From DATCJA01 sp963814955 (GTDB taxonomy: Bacteria; Acidobacteriota; Vicinamibacteria; Vicinamibacterales; UBA2999): a DNA stretch of 64,000 nt. Below, piece by piece: positions 1 to 10,344 of this stretch. The stretch is taken from assembly GCA_963814955.1 (NCBI GenBank), contig CAWFEX010000006.1, positions 868,001-932,000 on the forward strand, given 5' to 3'. The stretch's first letter is position 1. Each line of letters opens with the position of its first letter. The translations under genes and the position numbers were made by a program. The notes below the pieces were generated by a model. It was not told the origin of the DNA and ran no database searches. It saw only the letters and a list, made by a program, of their open reading frames with translations.

Positions 1-175
1 GGCACACGAACAATCGCCCATCGGGCGCGAACGCCATCGCGGTCGGATTGCTCAGCCCACCCGCCACCTGTGTTTCGGTGAATCCGGCCGGTAACGTGGA
101 GGCAGCAGCGTCGACCGCCAATAGACCACCAACGACCTGAAACATGAGGACGGCCGAGCAACACCAGTGACGCAT
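1..175 (-). CDS. PQQ-dependent sugar dehydrogenase-like protein, N-terminal fragment cut by window edge
   Basis: The first 58 codons are visible; the rest lies outside the window. The start is ATG at 175, preceded by an AAAGGGAG ribosome site. A hydrophobic signal-peptide-like stretch is followed by LPAGFTETQVAGGLSNPTAM and then AFAPDGRLFVC. The pattern GFxxxxVAxGLxxPTAMAFAPDGRLFV is typical of the first blade of glucose/sorbosone dehydrogenase-type beta-propellers, which oxidise sugars or alcohols in the periplasm with PQQ. Substrate cannot be told. It is transcribed divergently from the TonB receptor at 393. The family is inferred from the N-terminus only. Confidence 0.6.
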   Translation of the reverse strand, partial: MRHWCCSAVLMFQVVGGLLAVDAAASTLPAGFTETQVAGGLSNPTAMAFAPDGRLFVC

Positions 176-392
176 CTCAGTAACTCCCTTTGAACGAAAC
201 GCGCCCCGCCGAGCAAGGCACGTACCGCCTCGTTTATTCCTGGCAACGTGTTCCAAAAGTCGACGCCAAGGCGAGGGAAGGCGGGCGGTGGTTGCCGTGT
301 TAAACGCAGCCGTCCGGTGTGCTAGCATCCCGCCGGGAAAGAAGCGCCGAAACCGATCGCGGCGCGGAACCAACCTAACGAGGAGAGCCCTT

Positions 393-3300
393 ATGACCGC
401 TCGACGTGCGTTCTTGGGTGTGGCTACGGTGGTGTCGCTGGTTCTGCCGGTACTTGCTTACGGGCAGACCTCACAAAGCGCTCTGGCTGGCGTCGTCAGA
501 GACACGACGGGCGCGGTGCTGCCTGGCGTGACGGTCGAAGCGGCAAGTCCCGCGCTCATCGAAAAGGTTCGCGCAGTCACGACCGATTCCTCCGGCGTCT
601 ATCGCATCGTCGATTTGCGGCCGGGCGATTTATACCATCACGTTCACGCTGCCGGGCTTCAACACGGTTCGCATCGCGAACTTCGAGCTGCGGGCCGATT
701 TCACGGCCACGGTCAACGCCGACATGAACGTCGGCGAGCTGGCCGAGACAATCAGCGTCACGGGCGAGGCGCCGCTCGTTGACGTGCAGAGCACGACGCG
801 CAGCGCCGTCTACGACAAGGAAGTGATCGAGAACCTGCCGAACAACCGGCAGATCCAGAGCCTCGCGCAGACAATTCCCGGCGTGGTCGGCGGCCTGAAC
901 ATCGACGGCCCGGCCTCGCGAAGCTTGTCGGTGCACGGCAGCCGCATCTCGGAAACCAACAGCGCCATCGACGGTATGTCGGATCGGCGCGGGTCGGCGG
1001 GCGGTCAGGCGGTCACCTTCTACATGAACGAAGGGAGCGTCCAGGAAGTCAGCGTTCGCACCGACGGCGGCGATGCGGAGGCGCAGGTGCTCGGGCGTCT
1101 GGATGAACGCGATTCCGAAGGAAGGCGGCAACACCTTCAACTGGAACATCACGGCGCTGTATGCGAACGAGAACATGGCGAACAGCAACCTCTCGGACGC
1201 CTACATCCAGCAGGGGCTGACGGCGGTCAACGGCCTCAGACACACGTGGGATGTCAATCCGAACGGCGGCGGTCCGCTAATGGAGGACAAGCTGTGGTTC
1301 TACGTGGCGTATCGCAACAACGAGATCCAGAAGTACGTCGCGGACCACTTCTACAACTCGGACCCGCTCGCGTGGGTCTTTGTGCCCGACAAGACGCGCC
1401 AGGGCACGGACACGCAGGTGCACCGCAACTATGCCTGGCGCCTGACGTGGCAGGCGACGCCGCGCAACAAGTTCAACTTCAGCTACGAGAAGGATCGCCG
1501 CATCACGCCGCGGCGGCGCGCCGCAGCCACCGTGTCGCCGGAAGCGACGACGCTACACGCCCTTCTATCCGAACGCGATCTGGACGGCGGTATGGCGGGT
1601 GCCGGTGAACAACAAGCTTCTGCTCGACACCGGGTTCATGTCGTACGAGCAGGACTGGGACGAGCGGCGGCAGATCGACCCGATGGTCGGTTTCGACGTG
1701 ATCTCGGTGACCGAGGATTCAACGGGCCAGATCTACCGGGCGTCGACGGTCTACGGCCACAACTTCGACAACCCGATCACGCTGCGGTCCTCGGCTACGC
1801 TATGTCACCGGCACGCACAGCTACAAGGCCGGGTTCATGATGCGCGTCCGCGGCAACGGACCGACCTACAACAACATCTCGCGTCAACGGCGACATGAAC
1901 TTCAACTTCCTCAACGGACAGCCGCGCCGTGTCACGCTCTTTGCCACGCCCATCGAGCAGCGCAACGACATCAAGGCCGACCTGGGCATCTTCGCGCAGG
2001 ACTCGTGGACGATGCGCCGCATGACGATCAACTACGGCGTGCGCTTCGACTACCTGAACGCCGCGGTCCCGGAGCAGCACCTCGCCGCAGGACAGGTTCG
2101 TTCCGGAGCGCAACTTCGCAGCGGTGAAGAACGTGCCGAACTGGAAGGACATCAACCCGCGCCTCGGCGTGTCCTACGACCTCTTCGGCAACGGCCGGAC
2201 GGCGGTCAAGGCGACGGTTGGCCGTTACATCTCCGGCGGCAGCCTCGCGTCGAACGTCAACCCGGTGAACACGTCGGTCAACAGCGCGACGCGCTCGTGG
2301 ACCGACACGAACGGCAACTTCTATCCCGACTGCGATTGGAGCAACCCGGCGCTCAATAATGAATGCGGGCCGCTGTCGAACCTCAATTTCGGCAAGGTCA
2401 ACCCCACCGCGACGCAGTTCGACAAGGAAGTGCTCGAGGGCTGGGGCGTGCGGCCGTACAACTGGAGCGTCAGCGCCGGCGTCCAGCACCAGATCAGCCA
2501 ACGGGCGTCGATCGACGTCGGCTACTTCCGGCGGTGGTACGGCAACTTCTCCGTCGTAGACAACCAGCTCGTGGGGCCCGAGGACTACGATCCGTTCTGC
2601 GTCACGGCGCCGCGCAACGATTCGCGGCTGCCGAACGCCGGTGAACAGATTTGCGGGTTCTACGACATCAAGCCAGCCAAGAACGGCCTGTCGCAGAATC
2701 TGGTCCGCCTGGCAAAGCACTATGGCGAGCAGACGGAGATCTATAACGGCGTCGATGCGTCGATGACCTGGCGCCTCCGGGGGCTGACGCTGTTCGGCGG
2801 ACTCAGCACCGGGCGGACGACGACCAGTCAATGCTTCGTCGTGGATGTGCCGGCCCTGTACCTCTCGCGTGGCCAGCCCGGCGACGGCGACGGCGGCGAG
2901 CGCGCAGAGTCCGATGTCCAACTGCAACGTCGTGCCGCCGTTCCTGACGCAGTACAAGGCGTACGGCGTGTATCAGCTGCCGTGGGGCATGAGCCTCAGC
3001 GGCACGTACCAGGCGGTCCCGCAGCCTGCCGCGCGGGGGCGTTGACGTCGATCACCGCCGACTACGTGGCGACCAATGCCGAGATCCGACCGACGCTCAA
3101 CCGCGACCTGGCTGCCGGCGCGAATGGGACGGCGACGCGTCGAACTGCTCAAGCCATTCGCCCTGCTCGGCGGACACACCAAGCAGCTCGATCTGCGCAT
3201 CGGCAAGATCGCTCTCCGTCGGCCGGTGCGAGGCGCGTGCGGCTGTCGCTGGACATCTATAACGTCCTGAACTCGAACGACTGGCAGACGATTCACGACG

Positions 3301-3396
3301 AGGCTCAGCTCGAATGCGGCGGCCAACCGGTGGCAGCGGCCGACGCTGATCCTGCAGGCGCGGTATTTCCAGGTCGGGACGCAGATCGACTTTTAG
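393..3396 (+). pseudogene. TonB-dependent receptor (Oar-like), multiply frameshifted
   Basis: An outer-membrane TonB-dependent receptor with an N-terminal carboxypeptidase-regulatory-like domain. The start MTARRAFLG at 393 follows an AGGAGAG ribosome site and begins a signal peptide ending near AYGQ. Then come the CarboxypepD_reg repeat (ALAGVVRDTTGAVLPGVTV), the plug (SVTGEAPLVDVQSTTRS) and a long barrel with recurring aromatic/NxR strands. The product must be stitched from all three frames. Breaks are evident near 630, 1075, 1520-1600, 1790, 1890, 2090, 2850 and 3040-3300. The last strand reads RYFQVGTQIDF and ends at the TAG at 3394. At about 1000 residues it has full length, so pieces are shifted rather than missing. 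This is either a consensus-error hot spot or a recent pseudogene. Confidence 0.8.
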
Positions 3397-3524
3397 CAGT
3401 CTGCGATGTGGGGCGGGTGCCGCGGCGCGGCCTCGCTCATGTCGGGCGACTGACGCGCCGCGGACCCGCCGAGGTCGATCGGCGTAACATTTCGAACCGC
3501 TCGTGGCTGGCACAGGAGGTATGC

Positions 3525-3924
3525 ATGCGCAAGACAGGTCTTCTCGTCGCTGTGGTGGGGATACTCTTGACCGCGGTCGCTCCGCTCGTCGCCCATCACG
3601 CGTTTTCTGCGGAGTTCGACCAGTCCAAGCCGATCAAGATGTCCGGCGAGATTACCAAGTTGGAGTGGACGAATCCGCATGCATGGCTCCATATCAACGT
3701 GAAGGAGCCCGACGGCAAAGTCGTGCTATGGCGGTTCGAGATGGGCGCGCCCAACGCGCTCCTGCGGGCCGGTTGGTCGCGCGAGGACATCAAGCCCGGC
3801 ACGGCCGTGACGATCAGCGGATTCCTTGCCGGGCGGGCGGCCCGGTCGGTAACGCATTTCAGGTCCGGCTGCCCGATGGCGAGATCTGTTTGCGGCCTCG
3901 TCGCTCAAAGACGCCCCGAAATGA
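3525..3924 (+). CDS. DUF6152 family secreted protein (frameshifted)
   Basis: A small exported protein of the DUF6152 type, function unknown. ATG at 3525 follows a strong AGGAGGT at 3514-3520. An overlapping ATG at 3521 is in a frame without a signal peptide. The signal peptide MRKTGLLVAVVGILLTAVAP precedes VAHHAFSAEFD, the hallmark start of this family. It continues with ITKLEWTNPHAWL and FEMGAPNALLRAGW. The coding frame slips near 3840 and again near 3890. The natural C-terminus reads LFAASSLKDAPK and stops at 3922. The gene sits directly behind the TonB receptor and ahead of two TPDGxPDL proteins, an arrangement suggesting co-expression. Confidence 0.75.
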
Positions 3925-4008
3925 ACAGTCGGGATCTGTGCCTGGAGTGCCTAAAGTGCCTCAGGGTGCCTGGTGTGTCTGCAGTGCTTGGTGCGAAAGG
4001 GGTCGCAC

Positions 4009-4934
4009 GTGAGAAAGCACGTTGTCGCCGTAGGTACGGCTGTCGCGGTCGCTGCCGCCTTGCTCATTCTGCCCGTGCGGGCCGTGGGTCAGTCATCGGC
4101 AAGCGCAGCGAAGCCAGCCCCGGCCGCTGTCAAGCGATTGCCGGATGGGACGCCTGATATCCGTGGAACCTGGACGAGAGTCGGCGGCGGCCTCAACGAG
4201 GCCAATGCGCCGGACAGCGAGCTGAAGGCGTTCGGCGTGCTGTCGGAACCGCAGGGATTCGGACAGGGTCCGGTCGCTTCCGGTCCCGGTGGAGAAGTGG
4301 CGCGTCGGCGCGCCAGCCGAAATACATGCCGAATCCGCGCCCGCCACAGGGAGTTGTCGATCCGGCGGACAGAGTGCTTCCGTATACGCCAGAGGGACGC
4401 GCCCGACGCCTGGATTACGCGAAGAACATGTGCTGCCCCGCGAAGTCGCTCGCCTATCTCGAGCTCAGCGTGCGCTGTGCGCCGCCGCAGCCGTGGGCTG
4501 GCGGTGGTGTCCACATCATGCAGCGGCCGGGACAGATCGCCCTGTTGTTCGAGGCGAATCACCACACTCGCGTGTTCTACACGGACGGCCGTCCGCACCC
4601 CAGCGCGAACATGCGGTTCTTCGGCGGTCATTCAACCGGACGATGGGAGGGCAATACGCTCGACGTCGATACGACGAATCTCGACGGCAGAGCGTACTTC
4701 GGGGTTGGAAATACCTTTCCGCCCTTCAGCCAGGAGCTGCACATTACCGAGCAATTCACGGTCGTGTCGGACAAGCTGATCACGTTCGTCCTCACCTACG
4801 ACGATCCGAAGACGTTTACCCGTCCCGTCAAGTCGGCCGGGTTCTTCTATCCCACCAATGAAGAAGAGGAGCTGGCGCCGGAGTTTTCGTGCCACGAAGG
4901 CAGCTATTCGATGCAGAACATCTTCGGTTTCTAG
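4009..4934 (+). CDS. Secreted protein of the TPDGxPDL/IRGTW family (frameshifted)
   Basis: An exported protein of unknown function, one of six related proteins in this window. GTG at 4009 is preceded by GAAAGGGG. A signal peptide ends near RAVGQ, then LPDGTPDIRGTWTRVGGG, the family start motif. The reading frame shifts once near 4290. The rest reads VLPYTPEGRARRLDYAKNM, then a GRWEGNTLDVDTTNLDG segment and TRPVKSAGFFYPTNEEEEL before the stop at 4932. The family shape (short extracytoplasmic domain with GRWxGDTLVVxV and YExxxEDP segments) suggests ligand binding or a small enzyme, but no catalytic motif is recognised. It is downstream of DUF6152 and 12 bp from the next family member. Confidence 0.7.
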
Positions 4935-4946
4935 GGGCGCGCCAGC

Positions 4947-5793
4947 ATGCGACCATTCGGCAGGCTGACTCTCCTCACCTGCGTGGGAATTGCTCTTTTC
5001 ACTGTTTTCGCCTTAGCGGGCGGTCAGACGCCGCCGCCGGCGGCGCGTCAGGCCGCGCCGGCGCGGCCGGCAGCGGGCGCGAATCAGATGCCGCGGACAC
5101 GCCGACGGCAAGCCGGATTTCAGCGGGATCTGGCAGGCGTTGAATACTGCGGCGTGGGACATCCAGGATCATTCCTCATCGGCAGCGTCGTTTGTGGGCA
5201 TGCCGCCTGGCCGCGGCGTCGTCGAGGGGAACGAGATTCCGTACAAGCCGGAAGCGCTCGAGCAAAAGAAGGAGAACTTCGCGAAACGGGCAACCGAGGA
5301 TCCGGCGTTCGCGAAGTGCCTGCTGCCTGGCGTCCCGCGCGCGACATACATGCCCTACCCGTTCGAGATCATTCAGAACCCCAACGTGATCGGCATCCGT
5401 TACGCGTTTGCGCGGGCGGTTCGGACGATCGATCTCGCCGGCAGGTCACGCGACTGGCTGAAAGGCTGGCCGGACTTCTGGATGGGCGATTCCCGCGCCA
5501 AATGGGAAGGCGACACGCTCGTCGTCGACGTCCGGAAGCTGGACGAGCGCACATGGTTCGACCATGCGGGCAATTTCCACAGCGACGCGCTCCACGTGGT
5601 GGAACGCTATTCGCCGATCGATCGCGATCACATTCAATACGAAGCGACGATTGAGGACCCGAACGTGTTCACGCGGCCCTGGAAGATGAGCATGCCGCTC
5701 TATCGCATCATCGACAGGAACATCGAAATATTCGAGTGGGACTGCCGCTTCGATCAGGACAGCGAAAAGTACAAGGACGCCACTCCCAAATAA
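4947..5793 (+). CDS. Secreted protein of the PDFSGIWQALNTAAW family (frameshifted)
   Basis: A second member of the same secreted family. ATG at 4947 starts a signal peptide (MRPFGRLTLLTCVGIALFTV). A frame slip near 5095-5115 lies just inside the family motif, which reads GKPDFSGIWQALNTAAWDIQ when corrected. The remainder is intact: a CLLPGVPRATYMPYPFE segment with a conserved Cys, WMGDSRAKWEGDTLVVDVRK, TWFDHAGNFHSDALHVVERY, YEATIEDPNVFTRPWKMSMP, stop at 5791. It most resembles the protein at 12617-13417. Function is unknown. A tandem hairpin follows the stop. Confidence 0.72.
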
Positions 5794-5803
5794 TGATGCC
5801 CAC

Positions 5804-5858
5804 GTAGGGCGCCCCTTTACGGGGCGCCTGTCTGGCGGGCCGTGAAGGCCCGCCCTAC
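5804..5858. repeat. Tandem palindromic hairpins between convergent genes
   Basis: Two perfect 8-bp stem-loops sit side by side: GGCGCCCC-TTTAC-GGGGCGCC at 5808-5828 and GGCGGGCC-GTGAA-GGCCCGCC at 5834-5854. GTAGGG and CCCTAC form the outer ends. They lie between the convergent genes ending at 5793 and 5869. There is no T-run, so a classical intrinsic terminator is not shown, although the hairpins could protect or end both transcripts. They belong to the GTAGGGCGGG class of repeats seen again at 9279. Confidence 0.7.
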
Positions 5859-5868
5859 TGCCTGCGCG

Positions 5869-8007
5869 CTACGGCTGCGCCGGCAACACCGGCTCTCCGA
5901 ACTCTGCCGCGTCAATCGGAAGGTTGAACTTCACGTCCGCGAACTCGAAGGTGTCGCGGCCGTCGAGCCACGTGAAGGTCCACCGGTGGGGAAACTTGAT
6001 CCCCCCGACGTCCCGGTAATCTTCGTAGTCGACCTGCGTCGGCACCCTGCCAATCTGCGACGGCGTGTGGCGGATGACGCGGACGAGCAGCCCGGACTCT
6101 CGATCGAAGTAGAGACTCGCGAACGAGCCTCTCGGGCCGTTCCCCTGCACCAGATACACACCTTTATCTTGCGCCTGCGTCCTCGGGCCCACGCGCAAGC
6201 CCGTGAGAGACTGCGCGATTTGCGCAGGAAAGGTCAGTTGCGCATCCAGCCGTGCGCCGTCGAGCTCGCCTCCCGTGAGCGGGTATTTGCGGACGACCGC
6301 GAGGGGAATGGCGAACCACCCGGTGCGCCCGTCGAACGTGCGGATGCTCTCTCCGGACGGAAGATGACTGTGCATCGCGCGCTTGTCGGGCGCCTGTGCA
6401 AAGAACTCGAAATTGCCCCCGCCGCCGAAGCTCCCGAACGCCTCGACCTTCCCTGTGGCCACAATGCTGGTGATGCCGGCGACTTTCTCAGAGCCGCCAA
6501 TCGCCTGCAGATATTTGTCAATCACCTCGGTAGGAGTCGGCACGCCCTCGGCTCTCGACACGACATCGTCGAGCTCGGTTATCGCCTCGCTGTATAGCTG
6601 GTCGAGCCTCGGCGATTGAACAGGAACATCGCGAAGGCGATGGCAGGTCCAGCACGTGACCACCTGCCGGCCCGAGAAGTTATCCCGGTTGATGGCCTGC
6701 ATCATGAGCACCATCTTGCGGGCCGTCACTTTTCTCGGATTGCTGTCGTCTTCCCACTTGACGCTTTCCGTCCCGGCGCCCGGATGACAGTCGCTGCAGC
6801 AGAGCCCAAGTGAAGCAGACATCAGCCCCATCGTTCCCATGAACTCGTCGACGGTAATGCCCTTCAGCGCCTGCACGTTCTTGAAAACGTCTTCGACCAT
6901 CACCGGCCCGCGCGGGCCGGCGCCGGGCGTCGTACCCCGCAGCGCAATCGTCTGCGAAGTCTGCAATGACGGAGCCGGCGTGCTCCGGAAGCCAAGAATC
7001 GTGAGGAGGGTGATGCCGACGAAAACACAGATGAAACTTCCCATGACCCACGGCCGCTTGAACGGCTCGCGATCCGGCCGGTGGTCGAGGAACGGCAGCA
7101 GCAACAGCAGCGTGATGACAACGCCGGGGATGACGACCGTCGCCACCGGTTCGAACCGCCCCGGGAAGTACTTCAGCAGCTCGAACAGGCTCATGAAGTA
7201 CCACTCGGGTCGCGGGACGTATGCGGCGTCGGTGGGGTCGGCCACGGCGTCGAGTGGCGCGTTGAAAAGAATTGCCGCCGCCAGCAGCCCGGCGAACACC
7301 ACGGCGATGGCGATGGTGTCCTTCAGTGCGTGATAGGGATAAAACGGCAGCGAAGGTCCCGGCACGGCCTTGAGAGGCCCTGAGATGCCGTGCCTGCGCA
7401 TCAGATAGATGTGCGCAACCGTGAAGACGATAAGGCATGCGGGCAGCAGAAAAACATGCACTGCGTACCACCGCATCAGTGTCAGAGCGCCGAGATCGGA
7501 GCCGCCTACCAGCAATCCGCGCAGAACATCGCCGATCAGGGGAACGCTTCCCGCGATGTTGATCGTGACCGTCGTCGCCCAGTACGCCTTCTGATCCCAC
7601 GGCAAGAGGTATCCGGTCAGTGCGAAGGCAAGGATGATGAGCAGCAGGACCACGCCCACCATCCAGTTCAGCTCACGTGGTTTCTTGTACGACCCTAACG
7701 CCACCACGCGCAGCATGTGGACGATTGCCGCGACGACGATGAAGCTGGCGCCGAAGAAGTGGAGACCGCGCAGGACGCGGCCGAACGTCACGCGCTCCAT
7801 GATGAAGCGCACGCTGTCGTACGCGTAGTCGGGCGAAGGCGAGTAGAAGAACGCCAGCGCAATCCCGGTCAGCAGCTGCGCGGCCAGCAGAAACAGCACG
7901 ATGCTGCCGGTGACGAACCACCATCCGGCACCGCTTGGCAGAGGCTCGTCGAGCAGGTGCTTCAGGAGGGCACGGAAGCCCGTTCTGGAATCCAGCCAGT
8001 CGCGCAT
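5869..8007 (-). CDS. Cytochrome b6-type protein fused to a reaction-centre-type diheme cytochrome c domain and a C-terminal secreted domain
   Basis: A 712-residue electron-transfer protein. Residues 1-340 hold the cytochrome b core with about eight membrane spans. Heme-ligand histidines are H83, H97, H184 and H199, spaced 13 and 14 residues apart as in cytochrome b6. The Qo-site PEWY is at 267-270. Residues 370-460 carry two CxxCH hemes (CSDCH at 404, CWTCH at 452), each preceded by Met-rich segments (FMGTMGLMSAS, KMVLMMQAIN), as in photosynthetic reaction-centre cytochrome c subunits. From about 490 a periplasmic domain (VIDKYLQAIGGSEKVAGITS onward) resembles LolA/outer-membrane lipoprotein sorting folds. 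It lies 25 bp downstream of a Rieske gene, so the pair should form a quinol-oxidising bc-type complex with its own cytochrome c. No photosynthesis genes are nearby. Confidence 0.85.
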   Translation of the reverse strand: MRDWLDSRTGFRALLKHLLDEPLPSGAGWWFVTGSIVLFLLAAQLLTGIALAFFYSPSPDYAYDSVRFIMERVTFGRVLRGLHFFGASFIVVAAIVHMLRVVALGSYKKPRELNWMVGVVLLLIILAFALTGYLLPWDQKAYWATTVTINIAGSVPLIGDVLRGLLVGGSDLGALTLMRWYAVHVFLLPACLIVFTVAHIYLMRRHGISGPLKAVPGPSLPFYPYHALKDTIAIAVVFAGLLAAAILFNAPLDAVADPTDAAYVPRPEWYFMSLFELLKYFPGRFEPVATVVIPGVVITLLLLLPFLDHRPDREPFKRPWVMGSFICVFVGITLLTILGFRSTPAPSLQTSQTIALRGTTPGAGPRGPVMVEDVFKNVQALKGITVDEFMGTMGLMSASLGLCCSDCHPGAGTESVKWEDDSNPRKVTARKMVLMMQAINRDNFSGRQVVTCWTCHRLRDVPVQSPRLDQLYSEAITELDDVVSRAEGVPTPTEVIDKYLQAIGGSEKVAGITSIVATGKVEAFGSFGGGGNFEFFAQAPDKRAMHSHLPSGESIRTFDGRTGWFAIPLAVVRKYPLTGGELDGARLDAQLTFPAQIAQSLTGLRVGPRTQAQDKGVYLVQGNGPRGSFASLYFDRESGLLVRVIRHTPSQIGRVPTQVDYEDYRDVGGIKFPHRWTFTWLDGRDTFEFADVKFNLPIDAAEFGEPVLPAQP

Positions 8008-8032
8008 TGTTCAGTGGAGAAGGGACATGCGG

Positions 8033-8512
8033 CTACGCCTGGACCATCACGCGGTCGCCGTCCACCCGCGTGGCGACTTTCGTGAGTGGCTCGGGCGGAG
8101 GCCCGTCCATCACCGCGCCGTTCCGGTTGAACACTCCGCCGTGGCACGGGCACCTGAAGACCTGTCCCTCGGCGTCCCAATCGACGTGACAGCCGAGATG
8201 TGTGCACGTTGCGTCGAACGCGGCAACCTCCGATTCGGCCGTTTTCACGAGAAAGACCGTTCGACGTTCGAGGGCCTGACGAAAGCCGTCCAGCCGCATC
8301 ACGCTGAGCGTGACCGGTGTCGGTTGATTGTCGGGGAGATCGTGGAGCGCCGCGGCTGCAAGCCATTCCTCCTGGCGGCGAACCGTCGAGGAAAGGACAG
8401 CGCCGCCGCCGAGGACGCCGAGAATACCGCTGATAACGGTGAGAATACCGGTCGTAATCGAGCTGAGAAAACGCCGACGTGGTGGGTCCGTTGCGGATGT
8501 CTCGACTGGCAC
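8033..8512 (-). CDS. Rieske [2Fe-2S] protein of a bc-type complex
   Basis: The iron-sulfur subunit expected to accept electrons from quinol at the cytochrome b encoded next. A membrane anchor (FLSSITTGILTVISGILGVL) follows an arginine-rich PPRRR segment that may be a Tat-type signal. The cluster motifs are CTHLGC and CPCHGGVFN, giving two Cys and two His ligands plus the usual disulfide cysteines. I chose GTG at 8512; an upstream TTG at 8560 would add 16 residues of unlikely sequence. The next gene starts 25 bp downstream, implying one transcript. Confidence 0.88.
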   Translation of the reverse strand: MPVETSATDPPRRRFLSSITTGILTVISGILGVLGGGAVLSSTVRRQEEWLAAAALHDLPDNQPTPVTLSVMRLDGFRQALERRTVFLVKTAESEVAAFDATCTHLGCHVDWDAEGQVFRCPCHGGVFNRNGAVMDGPPPEPLTKVATRVDGDRVMVQA

Positions 8513-8575
8513 TCTGATCCCGAGCGCGGAAGGGATATCATATCGGCACTCGCGCGTCAAAGAAGGAGATCGCTC

Positions 8576-9243
8576 ATGCGCCGAAGTGCCTTACTTTTTG
8601 CGTTAATCGCGGTATCGTCGTTCCGAACGCGGTGCAGGTTCAGACTGGCTGGAAGATGCGCATCGACGGAAGCCATGGCGTGTCGGCGCCCGATGCAACG
8701 CCGACGCTCAAGATTGCGCCGACGGGAAAAGGCCTCCACATAGCCGGCGGGCCGGGCGCGATCTTCTGGGACCCTGCCAAGACGGTCAAGGGCGTTTATG
8801 CCGTGGCGGCGACGTTTACGCTGCTCAAGCCGAGCAGCAAAGTCACGGACTACGGCCTCATCTTCGGCGCCAGCGACGTCGAAGGCGCCATGCCAACCTA
8901 CGTGTATTTCACCATCGCCGAGGACGGCGCGTTTCAGGTTCGCCACCGTGCGGGGAATGAAATCCATGACATGGAGAGGTCGCTGCACTTCGCGATCAGA
9001 AAACCGGATGCGAATGGAAAGTCGACGAACACGCTGGAAGTGCAGGTCGCGCCAACCGCTGTCTCCTATCTGATCAACGGCGCGGTCGTTCACGCGACAC
9101 CGACGCGCGCGGGAACGGGTTCCTACACGGAGACAGAGAAAACCAACGGTATCGTCGGTATCAGGATCGACAATCAGATCGAACTGCAGGTCGATGCGTT
9201 CGAGTTGAAATCGCCGTTCACACCGCCGCAGCGCGGCCAGTAG
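8576..9243 (+). CDS. Secreted beta-sandwich-like protein of unknown function (one frameshift)
   Basis: ATG at 8576 after AGAAGGAGA starts a short signal peptide (MRRSALLFALIAVSS). The frame then slips by one base near 8620, and the main domain begins VQTGWKMRIDGSHGVSAPD. Alternating strands such as GKGLHIAGGPGAIFWDPAKT, YGLIFGASDVEGAMPTYVYF and TNTLEVQVAPTAVSYLINGA look like the jelly-roll/concanavalin-like folds common in secreted acidobacterial proteins. No catalytic residues are identifiable. It is divergent from the Rieske-cytochrome b pair, so a link to that complex is only positional. Confidence 0.65.
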
Positions 9244-9336
9244 GGCGGGTCGTCTCAGACCCGTTCGACCAAACGTAGGGCGGGTCCTTTCGGACCCGCC
9301 TCGCCGCCGCCGGGTCCAAAAGGATCCGGCCTACGT
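9244..9336. repeat. Cluster of GTAGGGCGGGTCC palindromic repeats
   Basis: The gap between convergent genes holds related GC-rich palindromes. The clearest is GGCGGGTCC-TTTC-GGACCCGCC at 9279-9300. It is flanked by a partial copy (GGCGGGTCGTCTCAGACCCG, just after the upstream stop) and a diverged inverted copy (CCGGGTCCAAAAGGATCCGG). They use the same CGTAGGG leader as the hairpins at 5804. Confidence 0.75.
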
Positions 9337-9338
9337 CC

Positions 9339-10323
9339 CTACTTCGGCGGAGTGACTCCGTTAAACCACTTGTAGCCGAGCTCGCGGAGGCCCTTCAAGC
9401 TCTCGCTGTTGCCCTCGTAGCACGCCGTTTCCCACAATTCCTTCGCGTACGGGTCGGAGGTCGTCGCGGGTGGCAGCCGCGAGACCGCAGTGCTGCCACG
9501 AGGACCGCCTGGACCGGTTCCGGCACGGCGTTTCGGGAATGTCATGGTCCACGGTCTCGCATAGATCGTGGGATCCTCCACCCGGACTTCATAGTCCATC
9601 GTGTTCGCGTCGACCAGTCTCCAGCGCTCCGTCATGCGCGTGTTCTCGCCGTAGAACTGTCCGGTGCTGTCGAACCATCCCTTGCCGTTGAGACTCGTCA
9701 CCTCGACCACCAGCGTATCGCCGTCCCAGCGTCCCCGCGAATTGCCCATCCACAATTTGACGTTCTGATTGACGGCCGCCCGCCCGTCGGTCGGGATGAC
9801 GCGATAGTTGTCGTCGCTGAGCATGATCACGTAGCCGGGCTTCTGGACGATTTCCTGTCCGTCGAACGAAAAGACGGGCGAGACATTCAGACAGTACCGA
9901 TCCGGGCGACGCGTGGAGGCGTTCCTTCGACTCGCCCGGCCATCCTCGCCCGAGCCCCGCCAGCATCTCCTGCCGCCTCGCCAGCGCCCACGGTGTGTAG
10001 GGGACCTTGCCGTCCGGAGGATCGGAGACAAAGCTTTCCTGGGCCGGCGTCGTCACGTCCACGAATTCGTGGTCTTCGAGGAAGCTGTTGTTGTCGCCGC
10101 CGGCGCCGCTCCAGACTCCTTGAAGGTCGGGCACGCCATCCGGCGTTCGCGGCGGCGTGTAGCGCGGGAGCTTTGTTTTCTGGGCCGCCCATGTTTTCGC
10201 CATTGGCAGCTTCGGCGTCTCCTTCGCCCAGAAGGCCTGTCCGGCCACGCGATCGGACGCGACCAGCAGCATCCAGAGCGCGCCCGCCAGCACGGTTACG
10301 GCAACAACGACTCCTCGGCTCAC
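9339..10323 (-). CDS. Secreted protein of the TPDGVPDLQGVW family (one frameshift)
   Basis: A paralog of the protein at 11568-12551, with near-identical layout. GTG at 10323 begins a signal peptide (MSRGVVVAVTVLAGALWMLL) followed by GQAFWAKETPKLPMAKTW and TPDGVPDLQGVWSGAGGDNN. The body carries VIPTDGRAAVNQNVKLWMGN, GRWDGDTLVVEVTSLNGKGW, YEVRVEDPTIYARPW and ends GYKWFNGVTPPK. The span is 985 bp against 984 bp in the paralog, consistent with a single inserted base near 9900, where the frame changes. Function is unknown. It is likely exported to the periplasm. Confidence 0.75.
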
Positions 10324-10344
10324 GTGATTCCCTCGCTCTCAGCC

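Noticed and set aside
2124..4157. One long frame covering the end of the TonB receptor, DUF6152 and beyond
   Set aside because: It is a chain of different genes sharing one frame by chance, with non-coding and shadow stretches between.
5804..5858. The tandem hairpins as classical intrinsic terminators
   Set aside because: Stems are strong but no U-run follows either one, so they are listed as repeats.
5869..8007. The cytochrome b/c fusion as part of a photosynthetic reaction centre
   Set aside because: Only the cytochrome c domain resembles reaction-centre subunits; no reaction-centre or pigment genes are present in the window.
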